Shown: positions 6,897 to 16,095, counted from the first letter of the stretch. The stretch is 64,000 nucleotides of DNA from Pseudolabrys sp035718275 (GCA_035718275.1 DASTHI010000006.1:124001-188000), one strand, 5' to 3'. Notes: a model not told the origin generated them from the letters alone. Numbers and translations: made by a program.

Positions 6897-8347
6897 CGAG
6901 CCTGGATATCGGGGGCGGCGTACGCAGCGCGATCTCTCGGCTTCGCGGTGTGTGGGAATGGTACGACGCTATTCCTGCGGTGCGGCGCATTCACAGCACG
7001 CTCGGCCAGGTTGCAGAAGGATGGCGCAGGGTTAGCCGATCGCTCAACGGCATCATGCCAAAGGGACTCTATGCCCGCGCTTTGCTCATCATCATCGCGC
7101 CTATGGTGATATTGCAATCCGTGATCGCGTTCGTCTTCATGGAGCGTCACTGGAATGTCGTGACGCAGCGGCTGTCCGCCAGCGTGGTCCAGGATATCGC
7201 CGCTTTGATCGACATCTACAGGGGATATCCGCAGGACCCCGACCAAGCCCTGATCCGGCGCATCGCGCAGCAGCGGCTGGGTTTGATCGTTGATTTTCTG
7301 CCGCTGACGGAGATGCCGCCGCCGGGTCCCAAGCCATTCTTTTCGCTGCTCGATCAGGCTCTTTCCGAGGAGTTGCGCAAGCAGATCGGCCGTCCTTACT
7401 GGATCGACACTGTCGGCAAATCGGCGCTGCTCGAAATCCGAGTCCAACTCGAGAATACCGTGATGCGCGTACTGGCGCGGCGCAGCGCGGCATATGTCTC
7501 CAACTCCGAAATTTTCCTGCTTTGGATGGTTGGCACCTCGACGGTGCTGCTCATCGTGGCCGTCATTTTCCTGCGTAATCAGATCAAGCCAATTCTTCGA
7601 TTGGCCGATGCTGCCGACAGCTTCGGCAAGGGACGCGAAGTGCCCAACTTCCGTCCCCGTGGTGCGCGCGAGGTCCGCCGGGCTGCTGCCGCATTTATCG
7701 AGATGAAGACACGAATCGAGCGCGCCATTGAACAGCGAACAGCCATGCTGGCGGGCGTGTCGCACGACCTGCGTACATTGCTCACACGTTTCAAGCTCGA
7801 ACTGGCGCTGATTCCCGAAACGCCGGAAGTCGATGCGATGAAAAAGGACGTCGACGAAATGGGCCGGATGCTGGAAGCGTATCTGGCGTTCGCGCGTGGC
7901 GACAGCGAAGAGACGTCAGCATCGATCGATATGGCTGAATTGCTTGAGGAGCTTCGGTCGGAAGCCGAACGCCAGGGCCGCAAGGCAAGCGTGGTGTTCC
8001 ACGGGCCGCCGATGGTCAGTGTTCGGCAGGCAGCCTTCAAGCGATGTCTGGCAAATCTGCTGTCGAATGCGGTGCGACACGCGCACACGATTGGGATTAC
8101 CGGCTTTCGCGATCACCGATACCTGATGATCACGCTCGATGACGACGGGCCGGGCATTCCCGCGGCGATGCGCGAGGAAGTCTTCAAGCCCTTCCTGCGG
8201 CTTGACGATGCACGCAATCAGGATGAAGGCGGCACCGGATTGGGGCTGGCGATCGCCCGGGACATCGCGCGTTCCCATGGCGGCGACATCAGCTTGGGAG
8301 ACAGTCCGCTCGGGGGATTGCGGGCAACGGTCAAGCTGCCGGTCTGA
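6893..8347 (+). CDS. Sensor histidine kinase (EnvZ-like)
   Basis: 484 residues. An unusual cytoplasmic N-terminal segment of about 60 residues precedes TM1 (about 62-83). A periplasmic sensing loop (about 84-205) is followed by TM2 (about 207-228) and a HAMP linker. The phosphorylated histidine is His291 (GVSHDLRTLLTRFKLEL). Further on are the N box (CLANLLSNAVRHA), the G1 box (DDDGPGIP) and the G2 box (GGTGLGLAIARDIARSHGGD). The domain order matches EnvZ-type kinases. It overlaps the response regulator by four bases and is almost certainly its cognate kinase. The signal sensed cannot be deduced. Confidence 0.93.
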   Translation: MTSLDIGGGVRSAISRLRGVWEWYDAIPAVRRIHSTLGQVAEGWRRVSRSLNGIMPKGLYARALLIIIAPMVILQSVIAFVFMERHWNVVTQRLSASVVQDIAALIDIYRGYPQDPDQALIRRIAQQRLGLIVDFLPLTEMPPPGPKPFFSLLDQALSEELRKQIGRPYWIDTVGKSALLEIRVQLENTVMRVLARRSAAYVSNSEIFLLWMVGTSTVLLIVAVIFLRNQIKPILRLADAADSFGKGREVPNFRPRGAREVRRAAAAFIEMKTRIERAIEQRTAMLAGVSHDLRTLLTRFKLELALIPETPEVDAMKKDVDEMGRMLEAYLAFARGDSEETSASIDMAELLEELRSEAERQGRKASVVFHGPPMVSVRQAAFKRCLANLLSNAVRHAHTIGITGFRDHRYLMITLDDDGPGIPAAMREEVFKPFLRLDDARNQDEGGTGLGLAIARDIARSHGGDISLGDSPLGGLRATVKLPV

Positions 8348-8355
8348 CCCGTAGT

Positions 8356-9072
8356 TCAGGCTGCCTCTGCTTGCTCACCATGCTGGCGTCGTCGGCGCCG
8401 AGGTCCGCGCAAGAGGCACCGTGGAATTGCACAAAGATCGTCAAGGAATCCGACCCAGCGTTCTGCGCTGGCCAATCCGCGGTCAAGCGCCGCCATGGTC
8501 CGGTCTAGACCTTCAGTCTCGTCATCAATCCACACCGAGAGAACGCGTGTGAACATCAGCGCGGCACCTTGTGCGCGAAGGGCACCACGCGGACCCGATG
8601 CAGAGATGCCTGCAGCCTCCAGCATCCATTGGTGCGATCGAATCGCCATTCCATTAAGCGCGAGTGCGAGGCTGGGATGTCGACGCGCCGAATACATCAT
8701 GGAGCGCACCGCCTCTTTGTAGGGCGCCAGCGCCTCAATGCGTCGCATCAGTATGTCGAACAGCCGGTCGCGCGGGGGCTCATCGGTCATTTCACCATTG
8801 CCGCCCGCGAGCACTTTCTCGTCGATGTTCTTGATATGCGCAGCAAGGATAGCGAAGGTCGAACCGAATTCGGCGCGCAGTTGCGACAGCTTTATCCCAG
8901 CCCGACCTGCGACTTCGGCAAGTCCGATCTCGTCGAAAGGCCGATCGGCAAGAAGCGACATGAACGCTTCGATCGCCTTCTCGCGATCGGTATTGCCGCG
9001 CGGCGGCGGAGAGGGTGGTGACGGTGGTGATGGTGTCGGACGCCTGCTTTCGCGCCTGGGCCTGCGTGCCAT
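8356..9072 (-). CDS. TetR family transcriptional regulator
   Basis: 238 residues. After a basic, proline-rich head (repeated SPP units, residues about 13-25) comes a TetR-type helix-turn-helix: AIEAFMSLLADRPFDEIGLAEVAGRAGI with KLSQLRAEFGSTFAIL. The rest is a helical ligand/dimerisation domain. The C-terminus ends in a strongly basic run (RGPRRRRRQ). ATG 9072 follows GGGAGGA. It is convergent with the kinase gene, 8 bases apart. No obvious target gene is divergent from it, since proC is transcribed in the same direction. Confidence 0.82.
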   Translation of the reverse strand: MARRPRRESRRPTPSPPSPPSPPPRGNTDREKAIEAFMSLLADRPFDEIGLAEVAGRAGIKLSQLRAEFGSTFAILAAHIKNIDEKVLAGGNGEMTDEPPRDRLFDILMRRIEALAPYKEAVRSMMYSARRHPSLALALNGMAIRSHQWMLEAAGISASGPRGALRAQGAALMFTRVLSVWIDDETEGLDRTMAALDRGLASAERWVGFLDDLCAIPRCLLRGPRRRRRQHGEQAEAA

Positions 9073-9170
9073 GCTGTCCTCCCAACGAACGGTTGGGCTT
9101 TATGTAGGTTCGGAAAACAGGCTGTTCTAGGGCCTTCTCTCGGCGAAAACCGGCAGCCACGTGAGGTGGA

Positions 9171-10004
9171 CTAGCCGCGAAGCTCGCGTGAGCGATTTGC
9201 CGCAGCCGCGATGGCACGTGTCATCAGGTCCTCTAGACCGCCAGGCGCCATCAAGGCGTCGAGCGCGGCTGCCGTCGTTCCTCCGGGTGAAGTCACGTTC
9301 TTTCGCAGAGTTTCGGCGTCCATTTTCGACTGATGCAGCAACTCACCGGAGCCGGAAACCGTTTCGTGCGCCAGGAGACGAGCCAAGGGTGCGGGAAGTC
9401 CTGCCGCGATGCCGGCTTTTTCCATGGCTTCCGCTAGCAGGAATACATAGGCCGGGCCGGAGCCGGAGAGGGCCGTTACGGCATCCATCAGCGATTCATC
9501 CTTGATCCATGCAACCGCACCGATTGCCGACAGCAAATCGCTCGCCAACTTTCGTTGCGAAGCTGAGACACGTGTGTTTGGAACCGCGACGCTGATGCCG
9601 CGAGCGATTGCTGCAGGTGTATTCGGCATCGCGCGCACGACGGCCGCACCTTTCGGCAGCAAGTTTTGGAGAAAACCAAGCGTGCGGCCGGCCATGATCG
9701 AGAGCACCAGTGTTGATTTTCCGACATGCTCGGCCAGTGGCTCGAGAGCTTGAGCAGCAATCTGCGGCTTGACCGCAAAGACAACCGCACTCGCCACGGT
9801 CTTGCCTCTCGGATTGAGCCGCAGCCCGCGGCGCGCGAGCGCCCTGATCTTGCTGCTTGGCTGCGGCTCGATGACGATCAACTGTCTGGGATTGAGGCCG
9901 CGCGAGAGCCAACCCTCGATCATAGCGCCGCCCATTTTCCCGGCGCCGATCAACACGAGAGCGCCGCGGAAATTCTTCAAGCTTTTTGTCTGACGGCTGG
10001 TCAT
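9171..10004 (-). CDS. proC: Pyrroline-5-carboxylate reductase
   Basis: 277 residues; catalyses the last step of proline synthesis, NAD(P)H-dependent reduction of 1-pyrroline-5-carboxylate. The Rossmann dinucleotide motif is LVLIGAGKMGGAMIEGWL. The family signature is in the C-terminal half (SGSGPAYVFLLAEAMEKAGIA and the VTSPGGTTAAALDAL stretch). The length is normal. It follows ybjN with only 16 bases between, so the two are probably cotranscribed. Confidence 0.95.
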   Translation of the reverse strand: MTSRQTKSLKNFRGALVLIGAGKMGGAMIEGWLSRGLNPRQLIVIEPQPSSKIRALARRGLRLNPRGKTVASAVVFAVKPQIAAQALEPLAEHVGKSTLVLSIMAGRTLGFLQNLLPKGAAVVRAMPNTPAAIARGISVAVPNTRVSASQRKLASDLLSAIGAVAWIKDESLMDAVTALSGSGPAYVFLLAEAMEKAGIAAGLPAPLARLLAHETVSGSGELLHQSKMDAETLRKNVTSPGGTTAAALDALMAPGGLEDLMTRAIAAAANRSRELRG

Positions 10005-10020
10005 GGCCGGTCAGCGGCCT

Positions 10021-10521
10021 TTATGCCTCGCCCGAGGTTTCGAACATGGCGGCATCGAGCGCTTCGCGCGCACTCTTACCCGCCCAAACCACGAACTGAA
10101 AGGCTGTGAAATATCGCTCGCAGGTGTCAAGGGCGGTGCCGAGCAGCGCCTCGCATTGCTTCCCGGAAGGCTCGCTGCCGCCGGCGAGCACGAGCGCGTG
10201 GCGAAACATGACCATTCCTTCGTTGGTCCAGTGGTCGAAATGGCCCACCCAGAGCCGCTCGTTAATGGACGAAATCAGCGCCTGAACCTCGACCCGCCGT
10301 CTCTCGGGCACGCGCAGCTCGAATGCGCAGGCGAGATGCAGAGCCTCAATGTCGCTCATCCAAGTATACGAAAGCTGGTAGTCGGTCCAACGTCCGGTCA
10401 CGAGGATCGTGATTTCGTCGTCGCTGGCACGCTCGAAAGACCAGTCATTCCCGGCAGCAAGGCGTTCGACGACATCGAGAGGATTGATTCGTGATTCTTC
10501 CGCGTAGCCTGTGAGGGACAT
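10021..10521 (-). CDS. YbjN domain-containing protein
   Basis: 166 residues from ATG 10521 (the frame is open further upstream but without family-like sequence). It resembles the YbjN/DUF1790 family of sensory-type or chaperone-like proteins: NPLDVVERLAAGNDWSFERASDDEI, the LSYTWMSDIEALHLACAFEL core and the WVGHFDHWTNEGMVMFRHAL segment. The molecular function is not established. It lies directly upstream of proC in one transcription unit, a common alphaproteobacterial arrangement. Its 5' flank is the GANTC-rich intergenic region. Confidence 0.8.
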   Translation of the reverse strand: MSLTGYAEESRINPLDVVERLAAGNDWSFERASDDEITILVTGRWTDYQLSYTWMSDIEALHLACAFELRVPERRRVEVQALISSINERLWVGHFDHWTNEGMVMFRHALVLAGGSEPSGKQCEALLGTALDTCERYFTAFQFVVWAGKSAREALDAAMFETSGEA

Positions 10522-10785
10522 GCCGTCTCCGCTTTGCCGATTGGAGCGAGGGGAAACGCACGCCACCACACGTCGCGGAATCGAGTACCAGAAGGCATCG
10601 ACCGCCTGTCGACACGAGATTACCGATGCCTTGACGAGGACAGCGAATCAGAGACCGATTCGAATATATCGCGCCTGATTCCATCCGCCAAAGGCATCGT
10701 CAAGTGGCAATCAGCCGTGATTTGCCGCATCGAGGCAACGCCGTCGATTCGACTCTCCACAGCCAAAGCTGCGTGAGCATGAGTC
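10486..10785. promoter_or_regulatory. Cluster of nine GANTC (CcrM methylation) sites upstream of and within the start of ybjN
   Basis: GANTC pentamers begin at 10486, 10493, 10578, 10645, 10657, 10677, 10746, 10751 and 10781. That is nine in 300 bases, where about one is expected by chance. Alphaproteobacterial CcrM methylates this palindrome and the methylation state can modulate promoters through the cell cycle. The cluster covers the region upstream of ybjN-proC. Confidence 0.5.
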
Positions 10786-10872
10786 TTCGGTGGATAAATG
10801 TGCGGCCGGGTCTGCAGGTAAGTCGGCACGTTGTGGCTGCGGTCAGGCGCTGTCACCGCGCTGCCGGCTCGC
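10522..10872. other. 351-base intergenic region between ybjN and the end of prs
   Basis: No convincing gene, RNA or repeat. It should hold the ybjN-proC promoter (minus strand) and the 3' end of the prs transcript. The only striking content is seven of the nine GANTC sites listed separately. Small open frames here lack ribosome binding sites. Confidence 0.5.
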
Positions 10873-11826
10873 CTAGTCAAAAAGGCTGGACACCGATTCC
10901 TCGGCCGCCGTCCTTCCGATGGCTTCGCCGATAAGAGGCGCAATCTCCAGAAGACGGATATTGCCGGCCGCGAGAATCTCCTTGGTCGGCTGAATCGAAT
11001 CCGTGATGACCAATTCCTTCAATCGTGAGTGCGAGATGCGTTCGACCGCTCCACCGGAGAGCACGCCATGACTGATATACGCATAAACCGCTTGCGCGCC
11101 CTTTTCGAGCAGGGCATCCGCCGCATTTACCAGTGTGCCACCGGAATCCACGATGTCGTCCACGAGCACGCAGGTGTAGCCGGCAACATCGCCGATGACG
11201 TTCATCACCTCGGATTCCCCGGCGCGTTCGCGGCGCTTGTCGATGATGGCAAGCGGAGCATTGATCCGTTTGGCCAGCCCGCGCGCGCGCACCACGCCGC
11301 CAACATCCGGTGACACGACCATCACATTGTCGAGCCGAAAACGCTCGCGGATGTCGCGGACCATGACGGGGGAGGCGTAGAGATTGTCGGTCGGAATATC
11401 GAAAAATCCCTGGATTTGCCCAGCGTGCAGATCGAGCGTGAGCACGCGATCTGCGCCGGCACGGGTGATCAGGTTGGCGACAAGCTTTGCGGAAATGGGA
11501 GTGCGCGGACCGGGCTTGCGGTCCTGGCGAGCATAACCGAAATAAGGCATCACCGCGGTGATGCGGCGCGCGGATGAACGCCGAAGCGCATCGATGATGA
11601 TCAACAACTCCATCACGTGATCGTTCGCTGGAAATGACGTCGATTGGATCACGAACACGTCGGCGCCGCGCACGTTTTCCTGGATCTCGACGAAAATCTC
11701 CATGTCGGCAAAACGCCGCACCACGGCCTTTGTCAGCGGAAGCTTAAGATATTTCGCGATTCCCCGTGCCAGCACGGGATTGGAATTGCCGGCAACGAGC
11801 TTGATCGCTCCGTTCTTGCCCGACAT
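10873..11826 (-). CDS. prs: Ribose-phosphate pyrophosphokinase
   Basis: 317 residues; makes PRPP from ribose 5-phosphate and ATP for purine, pyrimidine, histidine, tryptophan and NAD synthesis. Visible marks include the N-terminal VAGNSNPVLARGIAKYL, the phosphate/ribose region DLHAGQIQGFFDIPTDNLYA, and the PRPP loop CVLVDDIVDSGGTL. The length matches class I PRPP synthetases. ATG 11826 follows GAGG. Monocistronic as far as can be seen. Confidence 0.97.
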   Translation of the reverse strand: MSGKNGAIKLVAGNSNPVLARGIAKYLKLPLTKAVVRRFADMEIFVEIQENVRGADVFVIQSTSFPANDHVMELLIIIDALRRSSARRITAVMPYFGYARQDRKPGPRTPISAKLVANLITRAGADRVLTLDLHAGQIQGFFDIPTDNLYASPVMVRDIRERFRLDNVMVVSPDVGGVVRARGLAKRINAPLAIIDKRRERAGESEVMNVIGDVAGYTCVLVDDIVDSGGTLVNAADALLEKGAQAVYAYISHGVLSGGAVERISHSRLKELVITDSIQPTKEILAAGNIRLLEIAPLIGEAIGRTAAEESVSSLFD

Positions 11827-11944
11827 TCGAACCTCGCCCTCAAACCCCGCTACAAGGCGGCGTGGTCATAACAAGGCAGGCAGGGCCCGGCAATACGGGT
11901 CAAATTCTTTCTCCCGGTCTTTTCCGACCAGGATGAACAGCCGA

Positions 11945-12682
11945 TTAGTGTCCCGATGCTGCGAGAGTGAACGTCTCGCTGACCGAGATCAGCGCCGGCG
12001 GCCGACGTTTTGGCAGCGGCACCAGATCATCCGGGCCGTTGGTCTCGGCTACGTCCGCCTCCGCGGGTATCGGGTCGACCTGCGGCTGGGAAATGCGGAA
12101 AATCCCCGCTGCTTCGGGCGAGGATTCAGGGGCGGCGGCGATGGAATATTGAGCTTCTCCCGCCGGTGCGGTCGCGGGCGCGACATCGGCCGAAGTGAGA
12201 AAATTGGCAAGCTGATCGATGCTCTTTCGGGCGATCCGCTGCAGCATCTCGTCATCGGCCGCTGCCCAGGCATCCTTATGCCTCGTCTTCGTTGACTCTT
12301 CACCGCTGATGCGCAGGGTGCGTGCTTCCTCCCGATCGAACACGTCCCAGACCCATGAAATGGTCGTTTCGTGCCTTGCGACTTTTGCCGCCACATATCC
12401 TCGCACGCGATAGGCGGATGACTGCTCGCGCGAGATGATTGCGAGCCGCTTCGCCTGTGCCTCATTATTGAGATCTTGCACCAGGCGATGAAATTGCGCC
12501 GGAGGCAGGCCGTCAAGAGAATCGAAGGCGACCGTCGCACCACGCGGTGGCGCAGCAGACAGGTCATGCCTGTCCGCATTGCAAGCTGCGAGCATCAGGG
12601 CACATGCGACAAACATCCACGGCCGCAAATGCGCTGCCTGCCAACCCGCGCCGGCTGCGCGGCGGGCCCAACTCCACCCCAT
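11945..12682 (-). CDS. Predicted lipoprotein of unknown function
   Basis: 245 residues from ATG 12682 (GTG 12688 and ATG 12616 are alternatives). A lipobox is evident: FVACALMLAAC with the cysteine about 36 residues in from this start, or 12 from the internal ATG, which would give a normal short lipoprotein signal. The mature part has a mixed alpha/beta stretch (RGYVAAKVARHETTISWVW) and a Pro/Ala-rich C-terminus containing PLPKRRPP. I do not recognise the family. It follows pgeF on the same strand and could be the last gene of the lgt-midA-pgeF unit. Confidence 0.65.
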   Translation of the reverse strand: MGWSWARRAAGAGWQAAHLRPWMFVACALMLAACNADRHDLSAAPPRGATVAFDSLDGLPPAQFHRLVQDLNNEAQAKRLAIISREQSSAYRVRGYVAAKVARHETTISWVWDVFDREEARTLRISGEESTKTRHKDAWAAADDEMLQRIARKSIDQLANFLTSADVAPATAPAGEAQYSIAAAPESSPEAAGIFRISQPQVDPIPAEADVAETNGPDDLVPLPKRRPPALISVSETFTLAASGH

Positions 12683-12795
12683 CGACACCCCTGCCGGCCT
12701 GTTATTGAATTGAACCGCTCGACCGTGCCTTCAGCGTAGCGGCAAGTCGACAGGCGAGTCCACAAAAAGAAAATGGATCGGACGGAAGCTGTGGG

Positions 12796-13590
12796 TCACT
12801 GCGCGATCGCGATCGCGTTGATGTGCCGCCCATAATCGGGCTCGCCATTGTGCGTGGTGCGTCGATAGCTGAAGAACCGCTCCGGGTCGGCATAGGTGCA
12901 AAAGCCGATATCCTCAAAACTTTCGACTCCGTTGCGGTGGACACGTTCAGTAATGTAGCCGGTGAGATCGAACAGTGCGTGGTTAGGACGGTGCGAGGGC
13001 GCAAAGAAGGCTGTATTCGCTTCATCGGCCTTCAGGAATTGTTGGATGAATTCCGGCCCAACTTCGTAGTTCGGCTGCCGGATCGTCGGTCCGAGCGCCG
13101 CGATGACACGCCTGCGATTGGCGCCAAGACTTTCCATGGCCGCTATCGTCGCCTCGATCACGCCTGCGAGCGCGCCGCGCCATCCAGCGTGTGCTGCGCC
13201 GACCACACCGGCCTCTGAATCGGCAAACAGCAGAGGGCCGCAATCGGCTGTGGAGACTCCGATCGCGAGCCGCGGCACGCGCGTGACTACGGCATCCGCA
13301 CGCGGCCGGTTTTCATTTGTCCATGGCTTCTCTGCCACGACCACAGCGGGCGAATGGATCTGATAGGGCGTAAGCAAATTGTCTGGGCTGACGCCTAGCG
13401 CGGACGCCATGCGGGCACGGTTTTCGGCGATTCTCTCCGTAGCGTCTCGTGACCCGACTCCGCCGTTGAGCGAACTGTACATTCCCTGCGATACGCCGCC
13501 TGCCCGTGTAAAAAAGGCATGACGGATACTCTCCAGTTTCGCAAGTGAGCGCGCCTGCAGCATCAGGTCACCGGATTGCTGTTCAGCCAT
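12796..13590 (-). CDS. pgeF: Polyphenol oxidase / laccase-domain protein (YfiH/PgeF family)
   Basis: 264 residues from ATG 13590; GTG 13611 and ATG 13563 are alternatives. The last gives the usual family N-terminus (MLQARSLAKLESIRHAFFTR). Metal-binding motifs are present: HAFFTRAGGVS, STADCGPLLFAD with the cysteine, and AHAGWRGALAGV with the histidine. The usual GPCI motif reads GPTI here. E. coli homologues hydrolyse wrongly built muropeptide precursors; others act as purine nucleoside phosphorylases or multicopper oxidases. Position behind lgt-midA is typical for alphaproteobacteria. Confidence 0.88.
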   Translation of the reverse strand: MAEQQSGDLMLQARSLAKLESIRHAFFTRAGGVSQGMYSSLNGGVGSRDATERIAENRARMASALGVSPDNLLTPYQIHSPAVVVAEKPWTNENRPRADAVVTRVPRLAIGVSTADCGPLLFADSEAGVVGAAHAGWRGALAGVIEATIAAMESLGANRRRVIAALGPTIRQPNYEVGPEFIQQFLKADEANTAFFAPSHRPNHALFDLTGYITERVHRNGVESFEDIGFCTYADPERFFSYRRTTHNGEPDYGRHINAIAIAQ

Positions 13591-13632
13591 GCTGAAAGAG
13601 ATATTGCGCACATGATCGTTCAGCCAGCATGA

Positions 13633-14739
13633 TCAGGTCTCGAATCCGGGTGGGCGGCCGATCGCAGCATGCGCGAATGCCGCTACTTTGAACAGTTCTC
13701 CCATGGATGCCCTGTCGCGCCCGATCAGGCGCGTGAGAGCCTGCTCGACTTTAGCGGCGATGTCCCGCCCCTTATTTCTTGCCTTGAGTGAGGCGGCACG
13801 CTGCTCGATCCCAAGTCGCCTCAGAAACTCGCATTGCTCGATCGGGCCATAACACCGTGCTCCCATGGCTTCGGCTGCCCGGCAGAGCGCTTCGAAATCC
13901 ACATGCGCCGTCAAGTCAAGCTCCCCGGGCGCGCTGAGCGGATCGGCAAAGGCGTGCTGACCGACAGCCTGCAGCGTCTCGCCGATTCCGGTTTTCAGAT
14001 GCCCATAGTCGATGACCAATGCAGCGCCGCGCCCGTCGGTCACGCGCCGCCCGACTTCCATTGCTTCGGTGTCGCTGCGCCACTCGAAAATGGCTCCCAC
14101 ACGAGCGTCCTCACGGACCGAGGCGGGCACCAGCATCTGAAAAAACGGCAGCGGGTCGGGAGCAATCGTAAACACGAGTTGTCCGCTCGAATCGACCTGG
14201 ATGCGTCGTTCGTGCCATCCGCGATCCGTTTTCACTGCCTGATTGACCGGCAGCGCATCGAAGAACTCGTTGGCGAGCAGGATCGCCGGTCCCTGAGGAA
14301 CATCCGCAAGTGTGACGTGCCAGAAGATCGGAACACCGGAGTCACCTAGCGCTTGCTCCTGCTGCTCGCGAAGCAGCGGACTGATCTCCACGAGATGAAG
14401 CACGATTGCCGAACGGAATTCGGGAACGACCTGGACCGCCCGCAGGGCATCTTTCATCATCGTGCCGCGGCCGGGCCCCAGCTCGACCAGGCGTACGTTT
14501 TCCGGCGCGCCCATCTGCTTCCAGACTGCGCACGCCCACAGGCCCACGAGCTCGCCGAACATCTGGCTGACTTCCGGTGCGGTGATGAAATCCCCGCGGG
14601 CGCCGAAAGGATCGCGGCTCATGTAATAGCCGTGCTGCGGATCGAACAGGCAAAGAGACATATATTCGCTGACGGGCATCGGGCCTGCTTGCGCGATGCG
14701 CCGCCGGATTTCGTCATCGAGAGGCGATCGCGCCTGCAC
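13633..14739 (-). CDS. SAM-dependent methyltransferase, MidA/NDUFAF7 family
   Basis: 368 residues from GTG 14739. This start is chosen because its G is the last base of the lgt stop (TAGTG), giving tight coupling; a longer frame exists upstream but lies inside lgt. SAM-binding motif I is VRLVELGPGRGTMMKDALR. The YMSLCLFDPQHGYYMSRDPFG region and the LANEFFDALPVNQ motif are diagnostic of the family. The mitochondrial relative NDUFAF7 methylates a complex I subunit during assembly; the bacterial role is less clear. It sits in the conserved lgt-midA-pgeF order. Confidence 0.88.
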   Translation of the reverse strand: MQARSPLDDEIRRRIAQAGPMPVSEYMSLCLFDPQHGYYMSRDPFGARGDFITAPEVSQMFGELVGLWACAVWKQMGAPENVRLVELGPGRGTMMKDALRAVQVVPEFRSAIVLHLVEISPLLREQQEQALGDSGVPIFWHVTLADVPQGPAILLANEFFDALPVNQAVKTDRGWHERRIQVDSSGQLVFTIAPDPLPFFQMLVPASVREDARVGAIFEWRSDTEAMEVGRRVTDGRGAALVIDYGHLKTGIGETLQAVGQHAFADPLSAPGELDLTAHVDFEALCRAAEAMGARCYGPIEQCEFLRRLGIEQRAASLKARNKGRDIAAKVEQALTRLIGRDRASMGELFKVAAFAHAAIGRPPGFET

Positions 14740-15563
14740 TACGATCTCCGAAACACGGGGTGCCTGATCGCATAAACGATGAAGCAGACGCCTGCGAGCA
14801 GAAGCGGGATCGATAACAGCTGCCCCATCGTCGCCCCGCCCCACAGAAATCCGAGTTGCGCATCGGGTTCACGGAAGAATTCGCAGAAAATGCGGGCAAT
14901 GGAATAGCCGACGGCAAAACTTCCGATGATGAAGCCGGGGCGTTTCAGCGCGCCGCCGCGAATGAGCAGCGACAGCACGATCAGCAGGACGATTCCCTCG
15001 AGCGTCGCTTCATAGAGTTGGCTGGGATGCCGCGGCAGCGGACCTCCACTGGGAAATATCATCGCCCATGGCACGTCGGTCGGCCGACCCCACAATTCGC
15101 CGTTGATGAAATTGGCAATGCGCCCCAAGAACAGCCCGATCGGGCCGACCGCGCAGGTGATGTCGCCGAGCGAAAGCACCGGAAGGTCCCGCTTGTAGCC
15201 GAACAGAAGCACTGCAATCACGCATCCGGCAAATCCCCCGTGGAAAGACATTCCGCCATGCCAGAGCTGGAATATTTGCATCGGGTGTGCGGCGAAGAAC
15301 GGCAAATTGTAGAAGAGCACATAACCGATACGCCCTCCGACAATGATGCCTAGCGTGACCCACAGGATGAAATCGTCAAAATCAGCCACGCTGATGGGGG
15401 CCTTGCCGCCCCACAAGTTTTCGGAACGGATGAGGAAGCGCGCGTAACCCCAGCCGATCAGGATCCCGAAAATATATGCGAGTGCATACCAGCGGATGGC
15501 AAAGGGGCCGAGATGCACCATCACCGGGTCGAACGACGGGTATGGGATGACGAGCAAGGGCAT
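14739..15563 (-). CDS. lgt: Prolipoprotein diacylglyceryl transferase
   Basis: 274 residues from ATG 15563. It transfers diacylglycerol from phosphatidylglycerol to the lipobox cysteine of prolipoproteins, the first step of lipoprotein maturation in the inner membrane. Signatures present: YALAYIFGILIGWGYA near the N-terminus, the HGGMSFHGGFAG motif, and the family signature GRIANFINGELWGRPTD. Several transmembrane segments are obvious. It would process the lipoproteins predicted at 12 kb and 24 kb. Divergent from the UbiK-like gene. Confidence 0.96.
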   Translation of the reverse strand: MPLLVIPYPSFDPVMVHLGPFAIRWYALAYIFGILIGWGYARFLIRSENLWGGKAPISVADFDDFILWVTLGIIVGGRIGYVLFYNLPFFAAHPMQIFQLWHGGMSFHGGFAGCVIAVLLFGYKRDLPVLSLGDITCAVGPIGLFLGRIANFINGELWGRPTDVPWAMIFPSGGPLPRHPSQLYEATLEGIVLLIVLSLLIRGGALKRPGFIIGSFAVGYSIARIFCEFFREPDAQLGFLWGGATMGQLLSIPLLLAGVCFIVYAIRHPVFRRS

Positions 15564-15675
15564 TGCATTATCCGTTTTGCGCGAACCCTGAGGGCTCGAT
15601 GTGGTAGCATGCCGGGTCTTGCGGCGGGATCGTCTGATGGCCATTCTGATGGCATCCCGCGCGGGAGGCGAAAAC

Positions 15676-15987
15676 ATGACGCAGACCAGCAACCGATTCT
15701 TCGATGAAATGGCCCGCCTGATGAACGATGCCGCCGGCGTGGCGCAAGGCGTGCGGCGTGAGGTCGATACACTGTTTCGCAGTCAGGCGGAGCGTATTTT
15801 GCGGGACCTCGACGTCGTTCAACGCGAGGAGTTCGAGGCCGTGAAGGAGATGGCCCGGCTCGCACGTGAAGAAAACGAGGCGCTGAAGGCACGCATCGAA
15901 GCACTGGAAGCCAAGGCGGCGAAGCCCGCGAAGAAAACCAAGGAAAGCGCCGACAAGGCGGACAAGGCGAAGGACGCCGGCGCATAA
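15676..15987 (+). CDS. Accessory factor UbiK/YqiC-like (BMFP domain) protein
   Basis: 103 residues from ATG 15676, which follows GGGAGG. The body is a long amphipathic helix/coiled coil (FDEMARLMNDAAGVAQGVRR and the RDLDVVQREEFEAVKEMARLAR region), typical of the membrane-fusogenic BMFP/YqiC family. It is followed by a Lys/Ala-rich tail (KPAKKTKESADKADKAKDAG). In enterobacteria UbiK is an accessory factor of aerobic ubiquinone biosynthesis. Divergent from lgt across 112 bases. Confidence 0.8.
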   Translation: MTQTSNRFFDEMARLMNDAAGVAQGVRREVDTLFRSQAERILRDLDVVQREEFEAVKEMARLAREENEALKARIEALEAKAAKPAKKTKESADKADKAKDAGA

Positions 15988-16095
15988 CCTCGACGCGGCC
16001 CTGTCGGGGGTGAGATTCTTGCCCTTGGCGTCTACCGTCGCTATAAACCCGCACGTTCGCGGCCCCCGGCACCCCTGGAGGCTCGCCGCGCTCGT

